From Actinotalea endophytica (lineage in GTDB: Bacteria > Actinomycetota > Actinomycetes > Actinomycetales > Cellulomonadaceae): a stretch of DNA of 64,000 nt. The stretch spans positions 1 through 64,000 of the forward strand of contig NZ_JAOVZU010000004.1 in the NCBI RefSeq assembly GCF_025717005.1. The letters are read 5' to 3'. Below, piece by piece: positions 26,758 to 37,745 of the stretch. The position numbers and the translations under genes were made by a program. The number at the start of each line of letters is the position of its first letter. Positions within the stretch are counted from its first letter, which is position 1. The notes beneath the pieces were generated by a model that saw only the letters and a list, made by a program, of their open reading frames with translations, did no database searches and was not told the DNA's origin.

Positions 26758-28989
26758 ATGCGAACAAACACCCGTTCCCTGAGGCGCGCGGCTCTCGTCG
26801 GCGCCGCGATCGGGCTCGTGGCACCCGGCATCGTGGTGGCCGGGTCGGCGACGGCCGACGAGCCGCTCGACTGCTCGACCGTCGCCTGGATGGACACCAG
26901 CAAGACACCGGCCGAGCGGGCAGCCGCGCTGCTCGAGGTGAGCAGCCAGTACCAGACCTACCGCTGGCTGGTCGAGCAGCCCGCGACACAGCCGACCACG
27001 ACGTCGTTCCGGGGTGTGGAGTACCCGGTCCAGGTGGAGTGCACGCCGGAGATCACGTACACCGACGGCCCGGACGGTGTTCGGACGTCCGGAACGACGG
27101 CGTGGCCGGCCCCGCTCGCGATCGCAGCGACCTGGGACACCGACCTGGCCTACGACAAGGGCGACGCCATGGGCGAGGAGTCGTTCCTCAAGGGCCGAAA
27201 CATGATCCTGGCACCGGGGGTCGCGAGTGGCCGCACCCCGCTGTCCGGCCGCACGCCGGAGTACCTGGGCGAGGACTCGCTGCTCTCCGGCCTCATGGCC
27301 GCCGCCGGGGTCAACGGCATCCAGGCCGACGGCACCGTGCTCGGCGAGCTGAAGCACTACGTCGCCAACGAGCAGGAGACCGCCCGGACGACGAGCTCGT
27401 CCAACATCGACGAGCGCACCCTCCGCGAGGTCTACGAGCTGCCGTTCGAGATCGCGCTCCAGCGCAGCGACCCGGGCAGCATCATGTGCTCCTACAACCA
27501 GATCAACGGCACCTACGCCTGCGAGAACGCCGAGACGCTCGGTGCGCTCAAGGACGACCTGGGCCTGGACGCCGGGTTCGTGGTCAGCGACTTCGGCGCC
27601 GTGCACACCACCGCCGCGTCCCTGAACGCCGGGATGGACCAGGAGCTCAACCGCCCGCGGTACTTCACGCCCGCGCTGCTGGACGAGGCGCTCGCCGCAG
27701 GTGAGATCACCCAGGAGCGGATCGACGAGGCCGCGATGCGCGTGATCAGCGCGTACATCGCCGGCGGCCTGTTCGACAACCCCAAGCCGGTCGCCACCAC
27801 CGACAGCGTCTCGACCGAGGCGCACAAGGCGCTGGCCTACCAGGCCGGCCTGGAGAGCTCGGTGCTGCTCAAGAACGACGGCATCCTTCCGCTCGACACC
27901 TCCGGTGTCGGCTCGATCGCGCTGATCGGTCCGACCGCCTCCAGCACCGTCACCGACGGGATCAGCGCAAGCTCCGTGTGCTCGATGTCCGGGTTCCGCG
28001 GGGGGAGCCTCACGTGCGAGGACCTCGTCTCGGCCGAGACGGCGATGACCGCACGGGCGGCCCAGGACGGCATCTCGGTGGCATGGAACGACGGCGCCGA
28101 CCTCACCGCAGCCGCAGATGCGGCCGCTGCGGCAGACGTCGCGGTCGTGTTCGGCTACCAGCGGATGGGCGAGTTCTCCGACATCCCCGACCTGCACCTG
28201 CAGGGTGGCGGCGACGCGCTGGTCGAGGCCGTCGCAGCGGCCAACCCCAACACCGTCGTGGTCCTGCAGACCGGTTCCGCGGTCGAGATGCCGTGGATCG
28301 ACGGCGTCGACGCCGTGCTGGAGAACTGGTACGGCGGCGAGGTCCAGGGGCCGGTCATCGCGTCCCTGCTGTTCGGCGACGAGTCACCGTCCGGCAAGCT
28401 GCCGATGACGTTCCCGGTCTCCTTGGCCGACACGCCCACCGCGGGTTCGGTCGAGCAGTTCCCCGGCGTCGCCGACGCGTCCGGCATCCTCCAGGTCGAC
28501 TACAGCGAGGGCCTCGAGGTCGGCTACCACTGGTACGAGGCGCAGGGCATCGAGCCGCTGTTCCCGTTCGGCTACGGCCTGACCTACAGCACGTTCAGGT
28601 ACAGCCACCTCCAGGTCACCCCGACCAGCACCGACGGCGACCACGCGGTCCGGATCAGCTTCCGGCTGACCAACACCGGTGACGTGACCGCGACCGAGGT
28701 GGCCCAGGCGTACGTCGAGCTCCCGGCCGCGGCCGACGAGCCCTCGAAGCGCCTGGTCGGCTGGGAACGGGTCACGCTGCGTCCGCACCAGCACAAGAAC
28801 GTGACGATCACGCTCACCCGCGACGACCTGCGCGACCTGCACCTGCTGCAGTACTACGACACCGAGGACGGCGCCTGGACCACCGCGAACGGCGTCTACA
28901 CGGTGACCGTGGGTGGCTCGATCGACACCACGTTGACCGACACCTTCCGGATCCACCACGCGAGCCGGCACCACCACACCGCTCGCTGA
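26758..28989 (+). CDS. Secreted beta-glucosidase-like glycoside hydrolase, GH3
   Basis: The protein has 743 residues. The basic N-terminus and hydrophobic segment (RRAALVGAAIGLVAPGIVVA) form a signal peptide cleaved near residue 34. The GH3 N-domain carries ELKHYVANEQE and the nucleophile Asp in VVSDFGAV (about residue 277). The C-domain follows (about 390-580), and a fibronectin III-like domain closes the protein (about 630-715). GGAGAGG precedes the start. It would remove terminal beta-linked glucose or related sugars outside the cell, feeding the rhamnoside system. Control is probably by the twin operators upstream. Aryl-glycosidase or xylosidase activity is also possible. Confidence 0.9.
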   Translation: MRTNTRSLRRAALVGAAIGLVAPGIVVAGSATADEPLDCSTVAWMDTSKTPAERAAALLEVSSQYQTYRWLVEQPATQPTTTSFRGVEYPVQVECTPEITYTDGPDGVRTSGTTAWPAPLAIAATWDTDLAYDKGDAMGEESFLKGRNMILAPGVASGRTPLSGRTPEYLGEDSLLSGLMAAAGVNGIQADGTVLGELKHYVANEQETARTTSSSNIDERTLREVYELPFEIALQRSDPGSIMCSYNQINGTYACENAETLGALKDDLGLDAGFVVSDFGAVHTTAASLNAGMDQELNRPRYFTPALLDEALAAGEITQERIDEAAMRVISAYIAGGLFDNPKPVATTDSVSTEAHKALAYQAGLESSVLLKNDGILPLDTSGVGSIALIGPTASSTVTDGISASSVCSMSGFRGGSLTCEDLVSAETAMTARAAQDGISVAWNDGADLTAAADAAAAADVAVVFGYQRMGEFSDIPDLHLQGGGDALVEAVAAANPNTVVVLQTGSAVEMPWIDGVDAVLENWYGGEVQGPVIASLLFGDESPSGKLPMTFPVSLADTPTAGSVEQFPGVADASGILQVDYSEGLEVGYHWYEAQGIEPLFPFGYGLTYSTFRYSHLQVTPTSTDGDHAVRISFRLTNTGDVTATEVAQAYVELPAAADEPSKRLVGWERVTLRPHQHKNVTITLTRDDLRDLHLLQYYDTEDGAWTTANGVYTVTVGGSIDTTLTDTFRIHHASRHHHTAR

Positions 28990-28999
28990 GGACCGGACC

Positions 29000-29081
29000 G
29001 GACGGAGCCCTCGAGGCCCGGGGGCTCCGTCCAGCTCACGCCCAGGGGTGGAGCGTCACACGCCAGCGCTCCACCCCTGGG
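29000..29081. terminator. Two strong hairpins between convergent GH3 1 and SorC 2
   Basis: An 11-bp perfect stem (29000-29010 with 29022-29032) and a 15-bp perfect stem (29041-29055 with 29067-29081) lie between the two gene ends. They could terminate transcription from both sides. Two 14-base tandem copies of GCGCGGTCGGGGCC follow at 29146-29173. Confidence 0.7.
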
Positions 29082-29177
29082 TCCCGCGGCGGTCCTGGGT
29101 CTCCCGGCGACGGCGCGCACCGGCCCGACGCGTCGGACCGGGCCCGCGCGGTCGGGGCCGCGCGGTCGGGGCCGCGC

Positions 29178-30173
29178 TCAGCCGGCGTCGGCGAGCAGAC
29201 GCTCCGCCTCGTCGAGGTCGGTGATCAGCACGTTGACCCAGCCGCCGAGCAACGCTGCCCGGACCGCGGAGTGCTTCCTGGGCCCGCCCGCCACGCCGAC
29301 CCGACGCGGGACCCGGCGCAGCGCATCGGCCGAGATGCCGACCACCCGCTCGTCGACCGCCGAGAGCACCGGCTCCCCCGCGGCGTCGAAGAACCGCTGG
29401 CAGATGTCGCCGACCGCGCCCGCGGCGCGCAGGATCCCCTGGTCGTCGTCGGGCAGGGCGTTGCCGGACTCGCGCAGCAGGGGCGACGGCTCGAGCGACC
29501 CGATGCCGACCAGGACCGTGGTCAGCCGCGCCCAGGTCGACATCACCTCGGCCAGGGTCGGGTCGGCCATGATCGTGGCCCGCGCGCGGGCGCTGCCGAG
29601 CAGGCCCGGCGCGGACATGAACACCGGCGAGGCGCCGGTCGCGGCGGCGAACTGGCCGAGCAGCCGCGTCGCCTGCATCTGCACGCGAGGCTCGCCGACG
29701 CCGCCGACCAGCTGGACGACCGTGTCGACCACCGAGGTCCGGGCCGGTCGCATCCGCTCCACCGCGGCCAGCAGCGTGGCGGACCACGACGCGATCCCGA
29801 CGGTGTCCCCGCCGGTCAGCGTGGTGTCGAGGTAGACCGCGGTGGCCGCGCCGAGCGCGGGCACCACGTCCTCGTCGTTGCCGCCGACGTCGACCACGAC
29901 CGCCTCGCCCAGGCCGTACGCGGCCTCGAGGCGTTCCTCGAGATCGGTGTGCACCTCGGTCGGCAGCGCCACCGTGGTGCGCACGATGCCGACCTCCTCG
30001 GCCCGCTTGAGCAGCCGGGAGACGCGAGGCTGCGAGACGTGCAGCTCCGCCGCGATCTGCGACTGCCGCAGCCCGCGCTCGTGGTACATCCGCGCGACCT
30101 TGACCATGAGCCGCAGCTGGTCCTCGCTGTGGCCGAACCGACCCACCATCGGGTTGGCACGTTCGACGTCCAC
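29178..30173 (-). CDS. SorC-family transcriptional regulator of the apiose-type cluster
   Basis: The protein has 331 residues. The helix-turn-helix (RQSQIAAELHVSQPRVSRLL, about 37-56) precedes a SorC sugar-binding domain with VGIASWSATLL and VVQLVGGVG. The GTG start at 30173 has GGAGGAGG in front. It is the last gene of the isomerase-split transketolase unit (46 bases after the C half). The ligand is expected to be a sugar phosphate of that pathway, and the target is probably the operon promoter near 39300. It is only a distant paralogue of the SorC protein at 9535-10500. Confidence 0.88.
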   Translation of the reverse strand: MDVERANPMVGRFGHSEDQLRLMVKVARMYHERGLRQSQIAAELHVSQPRVSRLLKRAEEVGIVRTTVALPTEVHTDLEERLEAAYGLGEAVVVDVGGNDEDVVPALGAATAVYLDTTLTGGDTVGIASWSATLLAAVERMRPARTSVVDTVVQLVGGVGEPRVQMQATRLLGQFAAATGASPVFMSAPGLLGSARARATIMADPTLAEVMSTWARLTTVLVGIGSLEPSPLLRESGNALPDDDQGILRAAGAVGDICQRFFDAAGEPVLSAVDERVVGISADALRRVPRRVGVAGGPRKHSAVRAALLGGWVNVLITDLDEAERLLADAG

Positions 30174-30219
30174 GCGGCCTCCTCCCTGCGCTGCCCGTCG
30201 CCGCGGATCGTAGCGGGAC

Positions 30220-31179
30220 TCAGCGGCCGAGGACGTCCCGAGCCGCCGTGGCGATGCCGCTCGCGCTGATCCCGAAGTGGTCCATCAGCCAGGACACCGA
30301 CCCGGTGGGCGCGAACGTGTCCGACACACCGACGAACCGCATCGGCGCCGGGTGCCGGGTGACCAGCAGCTCGGCGACCGCTCCCCCCAGGCCGGAGGTG
30401 AGCGCCTCCTCGACGGTGACGATGCCACCGGTCTCGCGCGCCGCGGCCAGCAGGGCCGCCTCGTCGAGCGGCTTGATGGTCGGCATCGACAGCACTCGTG
30501 CGGAGATGCCGTCGGCCGCGAGCAGCTCGGCCGCGTCCAGCGCGCGCACCACGGTGGTGCCGGTGGCGACCACCGTCACGTCCGAGCCGTCCCGCAGCGT
30601 GAGGGCCACGCCCGGGGCGAACTCGTACCCCTCGGGCACCACGTCGGGCACGCCCATCCGGGCCACCCGGATGAACACCGGGCCGTCGTGCGCGGCGGCC
30701 CACCGGATCGCCTGGGCGGTCTCGGTCGGGTCGGCCGGGACGATCACCGTCAGACCCGGGATCGTGCGCAGCCAGGCGAGGTCCTCGATCGAGTGGTGGG
30801 TCGGGCCGAGCTCGCCGTACGCCATGCCGGGGCTCTGCCCGACCAGCACCATGTGGTGCTGGGAGTAGGCGGCGTCGATCTTGACCTGCTCCATCGCGCG
30901 GGCGGTCAGGAAGCAGGCCGCGGCCGAGACGAACGGCACCTTGCCGCCGTTGGCCAGACCGGCACCCACCCCGACCATGTCCTGCTCGGCGATGCCGACG
31001 TTGACCAGCCGCTCGGGGAAGCGCTCGGCGAACGGCCCGAGCTTCGACGAGCCGACCGAGTCGTTGACCACGGCCACGATCCGGTCGTCGGTCTCGGCCA
31101 GCTCGACCAGGGTCGAGACCCAGGCGTCGCGGCAGTCGTGCAGCACCCGCTCGGCGGGTGTGGTCGCAGTGCTCATCAT
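30220..31179 (-). CDS. aptB: Transketolase C-terminal half (candidate apulose-4-phosphate transketolase subunit B)
   Basis: The protein has 319 residues: the pyrimidine-binding transketolase domain (NVGIAEQDMVGVGAGLA with catalytic Glu; YGELGPTHHSIEDLAW) plus the C-terminal transketolase domain. It must pair with the N half encoded just upstream; the two genes overlap by one base (TGATG). Split transketolases next to a xylose-isomerase-like protein and an FGGY kinase are the mark of the D-apiose route, where the pair converts apulose 4-phosphate plus glyceraldehyde 3-phosphate to xylulose 5-phosphate and dihydroxyacetone phosphate. An ordinary split transketolase or DXS-like enzyme remains possible. 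A second ATG lies one codon in. Confidence 0.72.
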   Translation of the reverse strand: MMSTATTPAERVLHDCRDAWVSTLVELAETDDRIVAVVNDSVGSSKLGPFAERFPERLVNVGIAEQDMVGVGAGLANGGKVPFVSAAACFLTARAMEQVKIDAAYSQHHMVLVGQSPGMAYGELGPTHHSIEDLAWLRTIPGLTVIVPADPTETAQAIRWAAAHDGPVFIRVARMGVPDVVPEGYEFAPGVALTLRDGSDVTVVATGTTVVRALDAAELLAADGISARVLSMPTIKPLDEAALLAAARETGGIVTVEEALTSGLGGAVAELLVTRHPAPMRFVGVSDTFAPTGSVSWLMDHFGISASGIATAARDVLGR

Positions 31180-32090
31180 CACTCCAGCTCGGACAGCGCC
31201 TGAGCGACCTGCTCGGCGGAGGGCACCTTGTGGTGCCAGGCGACGTTGTCGGACATGAACGAGATCGGGTGACCCTTGTCGGTGTGCGCGATCACCGCGG
31301 TCGGCTTGCCGGACGGCGCGGGCACGCCGGCGAAGACGTCCAGCAGCGCCCCGTGGTCGTGGCCGTTGACCTCGACGACCTCCATGCCGAACGCGGCGAG
31401 CTTGTCCGCGAGCGGCTCGAGGTCGTTGGTGTCGGCGACCCGGGCGCCCTGCTGCAGGCGGTTGCGGTCCACGATCACGCACAGGTGGTCCAGGCCGTGG
31501 TTGCCCGCGGTCATCAGGGCCTCCCAGTTGGAGCCCTCCTGCAGCTCACCGTCGCCGACGACCACGAAGGTGCGCCGCGACGAGCCGTCCAGCTTGCCGG
31601 CGAACGCGGTACCGACCGCGATCGGCAGACCGTGCCCCAGCGGGCCGGTCGAGGCCTCGACCGCCGCGATCTTGGTGCGCGCCGGATGGCCGTTGAGCTG
31701 TGACAGCGGCTGCATGAAGGTGGACAGCTGCTCCGGCGGGAGGAAGCCGGCCATCGCCAGCGTGGTGTACAACGCGGCGGCCGCGTGCCCCTTGGACAGG
31801 ATGAACCGGTCACGGTCCGGGTCCCCCAGCTGGTCCGGGGACATGTTCATCGCGTGCAGGTACAGGGTCACCAGGATGTCGATGACCGAGAACTCCCCAC
31901 CGATGTGCCCCAGCCCCGCCGCACGCACCATCATGATGTCGCGCCGGCGGACCAGACGGGCGGCCTCGGCCAGGTGGGCCACGGCCTCGTCGCGGCTCGC
32001 GCCGGACGGCACCCGACCGAGCACGGTCAGGGTGTCGCCGGGCACGGCCTGCGGGTCGACCTGCGGGACGAGGTCTTCCTCGACGGTCAC
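31179..32090 (-). CDS. aptA: Transketolase N-terminal half (candidate apulose-4-phosphate transketolase subunit A)
   Basis: The protein has 303 residues and is the thiamine diphosphate binding half. [13 protein letters not shown] and [10 protein letters not shown] are the substrate and cofactor loops, [11 protein letters not shown] lies in the middle, and GDGELQEG...N is the cofactor motif (about 165-200). The GTG start at 32090 has AGGAGG five bases before it and overlaps the isomerase stop by four bases. Length and partner match AptA of the D-apiose transketolase pathway. The apiose assignment rests on the whole gene set; the transketolase-half assignment itself is secure. Confidence 0.75.
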   Translation of the reverse strand: MTVEEDLVPQVDPQAVPGDTLTVLGRVPSGASRDEAVAHLAEAARLVRRRDIMMVRAAGLGHIGGEFSVIDILVTLYLHAMNMSPDQLGDPDRDRFILSKGHAAAALYTTLAMAGFLPPEQLSTFMQPLSQLNGHPARTKIAAVEASTGPLGHGLPIAVGTAFAGKLDGSSRRTFVVVGDGELQEGSNWEALMTAGNHGLDHLCVIVDRNRLQQGARVADTNDLEPLADKLAAFGMEVVEVNGHDHGALLDVFAGVPAPSGKPTAVIAHTDKGHPISFMSDNVAWHHKVPSAEQVAQALSELE

Positions 32091-33079
32091 GAATCCTCCT
32101 GGATGGTCCCGAACAGGGCGTCCTGGACGACCTTCTGGGCACCGAGGGCGTCCTGCGCGGCCTGCGCGGCCTTGAGCGCCTCGATGTCCAGGACCTCCAG
32201 GGCCCGGTAGACGTGCTTGAGGAACCGGATGGACAGCTTCGCGGTCTCGACCGTGTCCTCCCGGAACGGGAACTGGTCGAGCTGCCAGACGCCCTCCCAG
32301 CCGTTGGCCTTGAGCGTGTAGAAGTACTCGAACAGCTCGATCGGGTGGACCGAGCCGACCATCATGTCGTCGTCCCACGAGCGCAGGTTGTCGTTGACGT
32401 CCATCGCCCAGAGCAGGCCGTGGTCGATCAGCAGCTGCGCGGCCGCTGCCGGCGACTCGCCGCCGAACAGCGCGTGGCCGAAGTCCAGCAGCACGCCGAC
32501 GTTGTCCACGCCCATCGCCTTGATGCCGAGCGCGGTCTTCGCGGAGGAGTCCCAGAACATCTTGTTCCGCGGCTCGCGCGGCTTGTACTCGATGACGATC
32601 TTGATGTCGGCGTTGGCCTGCGCGAGCTCGCGCATGCCGTCGACCGCGAGCCGCCACTGCTCGCCGTGGTCGACCTGGAACGGGTAGTCCCAGCCGTCCT
32701 GGCCCGGCCACACCTTGAGGTAGCGGGCGCCGAGCTCGCGCACCACACCGGCGGCCTCGTTGAGGAAGACCAGCACGTCGGCCCGCACGGCCGGGTCGGG
32801 GTTGGTGAACGCGCCCTTGGAGTACTTGCGCATGTAGATCTCGGGAGTGACGCCGATCGCCTGGAGGCCGTGCTCCGCGAGCGCCGCCTTGACCTGGTCG
32901 ACCGTGACGCCCTCGGTGAACGGGTACGGCACGTCGACGTACGACAGGTCCCCGACCTCTCCGGCGCGGGCGATCTGCTCCAGCGTCGTGACCGGCGGCT
33001 TGTAGCCGTCCGTGGCGTACCGGTCGAGGTAGCTCGCGAAGTGCCAGAGCCCGGCACCGAACGGGGGGTAGGTGGTCAT
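32087..33079 (-). CDS. Xylose-isomerase-like TIM barrel sugar isomerase (candidate D-apiose isomerase)
   Basis: The protein has 330 residues and is AP endonuclease 2/xylose isomerase-like. Metal-ligand-like acidic and histidine residues occur in [28 protein letters not shown] and QLDQFPFRE. There is no signal peptide. It would interconvert an aldose and ketose before phosphorylation; in D-apiose catabolism such a protein makes D-apulose. A -10-like TAGACT lies about 30 bases upstream, and a strong hairpin separates it from the binding protein gene, so it may be transcribed both from its own promoter and by read-through. Rhamnose, lyxose or erythrulose-type isomerases are alternatives. Confidence 0.75.
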   Translation of the reverse strand: MTTYPPFGAGLWHFASYLDRYATDGYKPPVTTLEQIARAGEVGDLSYVDVPYPFTEGVTVDQVKAALAEHGLQAIGVTPEIYMRKYSKGAFTNPDPAVRADVLVFLNEAAGVVRELGARYLKVWPGQDGWDYPFQVDHGEQWRLAVDGMRELAQANADIKIVIEYKPREPRNKMFWDSSAKTALGIKAMGVDNVGVLLDFGHALFGGESPAAAAQLLIDHGLLWAMDVNDNLRSWDDDMMVGSVHPIELFEYFYTLKANGWEGVWQLDQFPFREDTVETAKLSIRFLKHVYRALEVLDIEALKAAQAAQDALGAQKVVQDALFGTIQEDS

Positions 33080-33107
33080 TTCTATTCAACTCCGATCGTT
33101 CATGCAC

Positions 33108-33113
33108 AGTCTA
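33108..33113 (-). promoter_or_regulatory. Possible internal -10 element before the isomerase gene
   Basis: Read on the minus strand, TAGACT lies 29 bases upstream of the isomerase start. No clear -35 is visible, so this is tentative. Confidence 0.3.
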
Positions 33114-33229
33114 GCAGATCCCGCGGCGCGGGGTCGGAGGGGCCGTCGCCGCCCGGGCCGCCCCGCGCCGGCGCGAGGAGGTCGTCCCGCGGGACGGCGC
33201 CGGGGCGGGGCGGAACCGGGTGGGGGCGT

Positions 33230-33258
33230 CCCTGCGGGCCGGGGCCCGGCCCGCAGGG
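33230..33258 (-). terminator. 12-bp hairpin after the RbsB-like gene
   Basis: CCCTGCGGGCCG, loop GGGCC, CGGCCCGCAGGG is a perfect stem 7 bases past the binding protein stop. It may be a terminator or an mRNA-stabilising element that sets a high level of binding protein. Confidence 0.6.
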
Positions 33259-33265
33259 ATCCGCC

Positions 33266-35436
<2,171 letters not shown>

Positions 35437-35437
35437 C

Positions 35438-37024
35438 TCACTCGTCCTCGGTGGTGGTGGGCGGGTTGGGGTTGGAGGTGGTCGCGAGGTCGGGGACCGA
35501 CACGTCCGACGCGGCCATCAGCTGCTCGCGGTCGACCTCGCGCGGGTCGAGCACCGCCGAGACGCGCCCGCGGGCCATCACGACGATCCGGTCGCACGCG
35601 TGCAGGACCTCGCCGACCTCGCTGGTCGCGAACAGAACGCCGATCCCGTTGCGGGCCTCGGCGGCCATCAGCGCGAAGATGTCGGCCTTCGCGCCCACGT
35701 CGATGCCGCGGGTGGGCTCGTCGAGCACCAGCACGCGGGGCTGGGTCAGCAGCGCCCGGCCGATCACGACCTTCTGCTGGTTGCCGCCGGACAGCGAGCC
35801 GATCGGTGCGTCCTGGCTGGCCGCCTTGACCCGCACCACGCGCGACGCCTCGTCGACCGCACCACGCTCGTCCTTGGCCCGCACGAACATGCCGCGGACG
35901 AACCGGGACACCGCGGCGAGCGCCATGTTGCGTCCCACCGACAGGGCCGGCACCAGGCCGTCGCGCTGCCGGTCCTCGGGGACCAGGATCAGCCCCGCGT
36001 CGATCCGCTCGGACACCGAGGCGTGGGTCAGGTCCCGTCCCTCGAGGACGATCCGGCCACCCAGCACGGGGTTGCGCCCCGCGACGGCCTCGAGCAGCTC
36101 GGTGCGCCCGGCGCCCATCAGGCCGTAGACCCCGACGACCTCGCCGGCGTGCACCGTGACCGACACGCCCCGCACCGCGAGACGCTCGGGGCTGTCCGGG
36201 TCGGCCACGATCAGGTCGGAGATCTCCAGCAGCGGCTCACCGGGGTCGTGCGCCATCGGCGCGAACAGCGCGCCCTCCTCGCGCCCGACCATCTGGGTGA
36301 TGATCCAGCCCATGTCGACCTCGGACATCGGGGCCTGCGCCACGACGTTGCCGTCGCGCAGGATCACCGCGTGGTCCGCGATCTCGAGGCACTCGTCCAG
36401 GTGGTGCGAGATGTAGATGATCGACACGCCGCGGGCGGTGAGCTCCCGGATCACCCGGAAGAGCACGTGCACCTCGGTCGCGGAGAGCGCGGAGGTCGGC
36501 TCGTCCATGATCAGGACGCGGGCCTCCTCGCTCAGCGCCCGGGCGATCTCGATCAGCTGCTGCTGGCCGAGGCGGAGGTCGCCGACCAGGGTCCGCGGGT
36601 CGATCGGCTCCTCGAGGTGCTCCAGCAGCTCGGTCGCAGCGTCGCGCTGCACCTTGTCGTCCACGAAGGCGCCGCGGGTGCGCTCCCGCCCGACGAAGAT
36701 GTTGTCGGCGATCGACAGGTTCGGGCAGAGGTTGAGCTCCTGGTGGATGATCGCCACGCCGTGCGCCACGGCCTCGGTCGGCGAGGCGAAGGTCACCGGC
36801 TCGCCGTCGAGCTCGATCGTGCCCGCGGTGGGCTGCTCGACGCCGGCCAGGATCTTCATCAGGGTCGACTTGCCGGCCCCGTTCTCGCCGATCAGGGCGG
36901 TGACGTGGCCGCGCCGGACCTCGAAGTCGACGCCGCGCAGGGCGTGCGTGCCGCCGTAGACCTTGGCGACCTCACGCGCCCGCATCACCACGTCGGTCGC
37001 GGCACCCGTGGCGGTCGCGGTCAC
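35438..37024 (-). CDS. Sugar ABC transporter ATP-binding protein (RbsA family)
   Basis: The protein has 528 residues and two ABC domains. Domain 1 has Walker A GENGAGKST, signature LRLGQQQLIEIARAL and Walker B VLIMDEPTSALS. Domain 2 has GVYGLMGAGRTELL in place of a canonical P-loop, an intact LSGGNQQKVVIG and VLDEPTRGIDVG. It overlaps the DUF2291 gene by four bases and drives the RbsC-type permease. It is closely similar in layout to the ATPase at 2234-3751 but belongs to a separate transporter. Confidence 0.94.
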   Translation of the reverse strand: MTATATGAATDVVMRAREVAKVYGGTHALRGVDFEVRRGHVTALIGENGAGKSTLMKILAGVEQPTAGTIELDGEPVTFASPTEAVAHGVAIIHQELNLCPNLSIADNIFVGRERTRGAFVDDKVQRDAATELLEHLEEPIDPRTLVGDLRLGQQQLIEIARALSEEARVLIMDEPTSALSATEVHVLFRVIRELTARGVSIIYISHHLDECLEIADHAVILRDGNVVAQAPMSEVDMGWIITQMVGREEGALFAPMAHDPGEPLLEISDLIVADPDSPERLAVRGVSVTVHAGEVVGVYGLMGAGRTELLEAVAGRNPVLGGRIVLEGRDLTHASVSERIDAGLILVPEDRQRDGLVPALSVGRNMALAAVSRFVRGMFVRAKDERGAVDEASRVVRVKAASQDAPIGSLSGGNQQKVVIGRALLTQPRVLVLDEPTRGIDVGAKADIFALMAAEARNGIGVLFATSEVGEVLHACDRIVVMARGRVSAVLDPREVDREQLMAASDVSVPDLATTSNPNPPTTTEDE

Positions 37025-37704
37025 GGACCGACCTCGATCTGCACCGGGACGATGGTGACGTGGTCGATCTCGCCACCGGTCTTGGACACCCAGGTGAAGG
37101 CTCCGATCACGTGCACCTGCTGACCCATCAGGCTCTCCGGGTCCAGGTCGCCGTAGACGGCGTCGGCCGCGCGGGTGTTGAGCTCGATCGCGACCGTCTG
37201 GTACTCGGTCTGGTTCACGAAGTCACCGAAGGTGAGGTCGGTGCCGGCGTCCCGGATCGCGGTGTTGGAGCCCAGCGGCGGGACCGCGACACCGACCGTG
37301 ATGCCGTCCGGCAGACCGTCGACCTCGAGGCCGAACTCGCCGAAGTTGCCCTCGACGACCGTGCCGGTCGCCTCGGCCGCGAAGCTCCACGGCTTGGTGG
37401 CGTCCTCACGGTTGCCGTACTTCTCCCCCGCGGCGTCCGGGTTCGCCACGACCTCCGCGAGCAGCGTGTCGAGCGGCTGCGCGCCGTCGACGATCGTCGG
37501 GACCACCACGGTGTCGTAGTTGAGGTCCGCGTACTCCTTGGCGGTGTCGGCCGGCTGCGCGAGCGACGACGTCGACACGAACGTGGTGTCGGCGATCGCG
37601 AGTCCGACCACCACGAGCGTCACGGCGGTGCCGATCACCGCGGGGCGGCGCCACCACGGCACCGCGCGGCCGGTCGCAACTCGGGGAGCTGCTTCGGTTC
37701 CCAT
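37021..37704 (-). CDS. DUF2291-family periplasmic-side accessory protein
   Basis: The protein has 227 residues: a cytoplasmic arm, one membrane segment (about 23-43, AVIGTAVTLVVVGLAIADTT), then an extracytoplasmic domain. The pattern of DTVVVPTIVDGAQPLDTLL and an OB-like C-terminal part (GQQVHVIGAFTWVS, HVTIVPVQIEV) match DUF2291 proteins that regularly accompany RbsABC-type importers. Its biochemical role is not known; it may assist binding protein or permease assembly. It lies between the kinase (41-base gap) and the ATPase (four-base overlap). Confidence 0.85.
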   Translation of the reverse strand: MGTEAAPRVATGRAVPWWRRPAVIGTAVTLVVVGLAIADTTFVSTSSLAQPADTAKEYADLNYDTVVVPTIVDGAQPLDTLLAEVVANPDAAGEKYGNREDATKPWSFAAEATGTVVEGNFGEFGLEVDGLPDGITVGVAVPPLGSNTAIRDAGTDLTFGDFVNQTEYQTVAIELNTRAADAVYGDLDPESLMGQQVHVIGAFTWVSKTGGEIDHVTIVPVQIEVGP

Positions 37705-37745
37705 GTGTCTCCTTCGACGAGGTTCCGGCCTGGGCCGGTCGTGCT

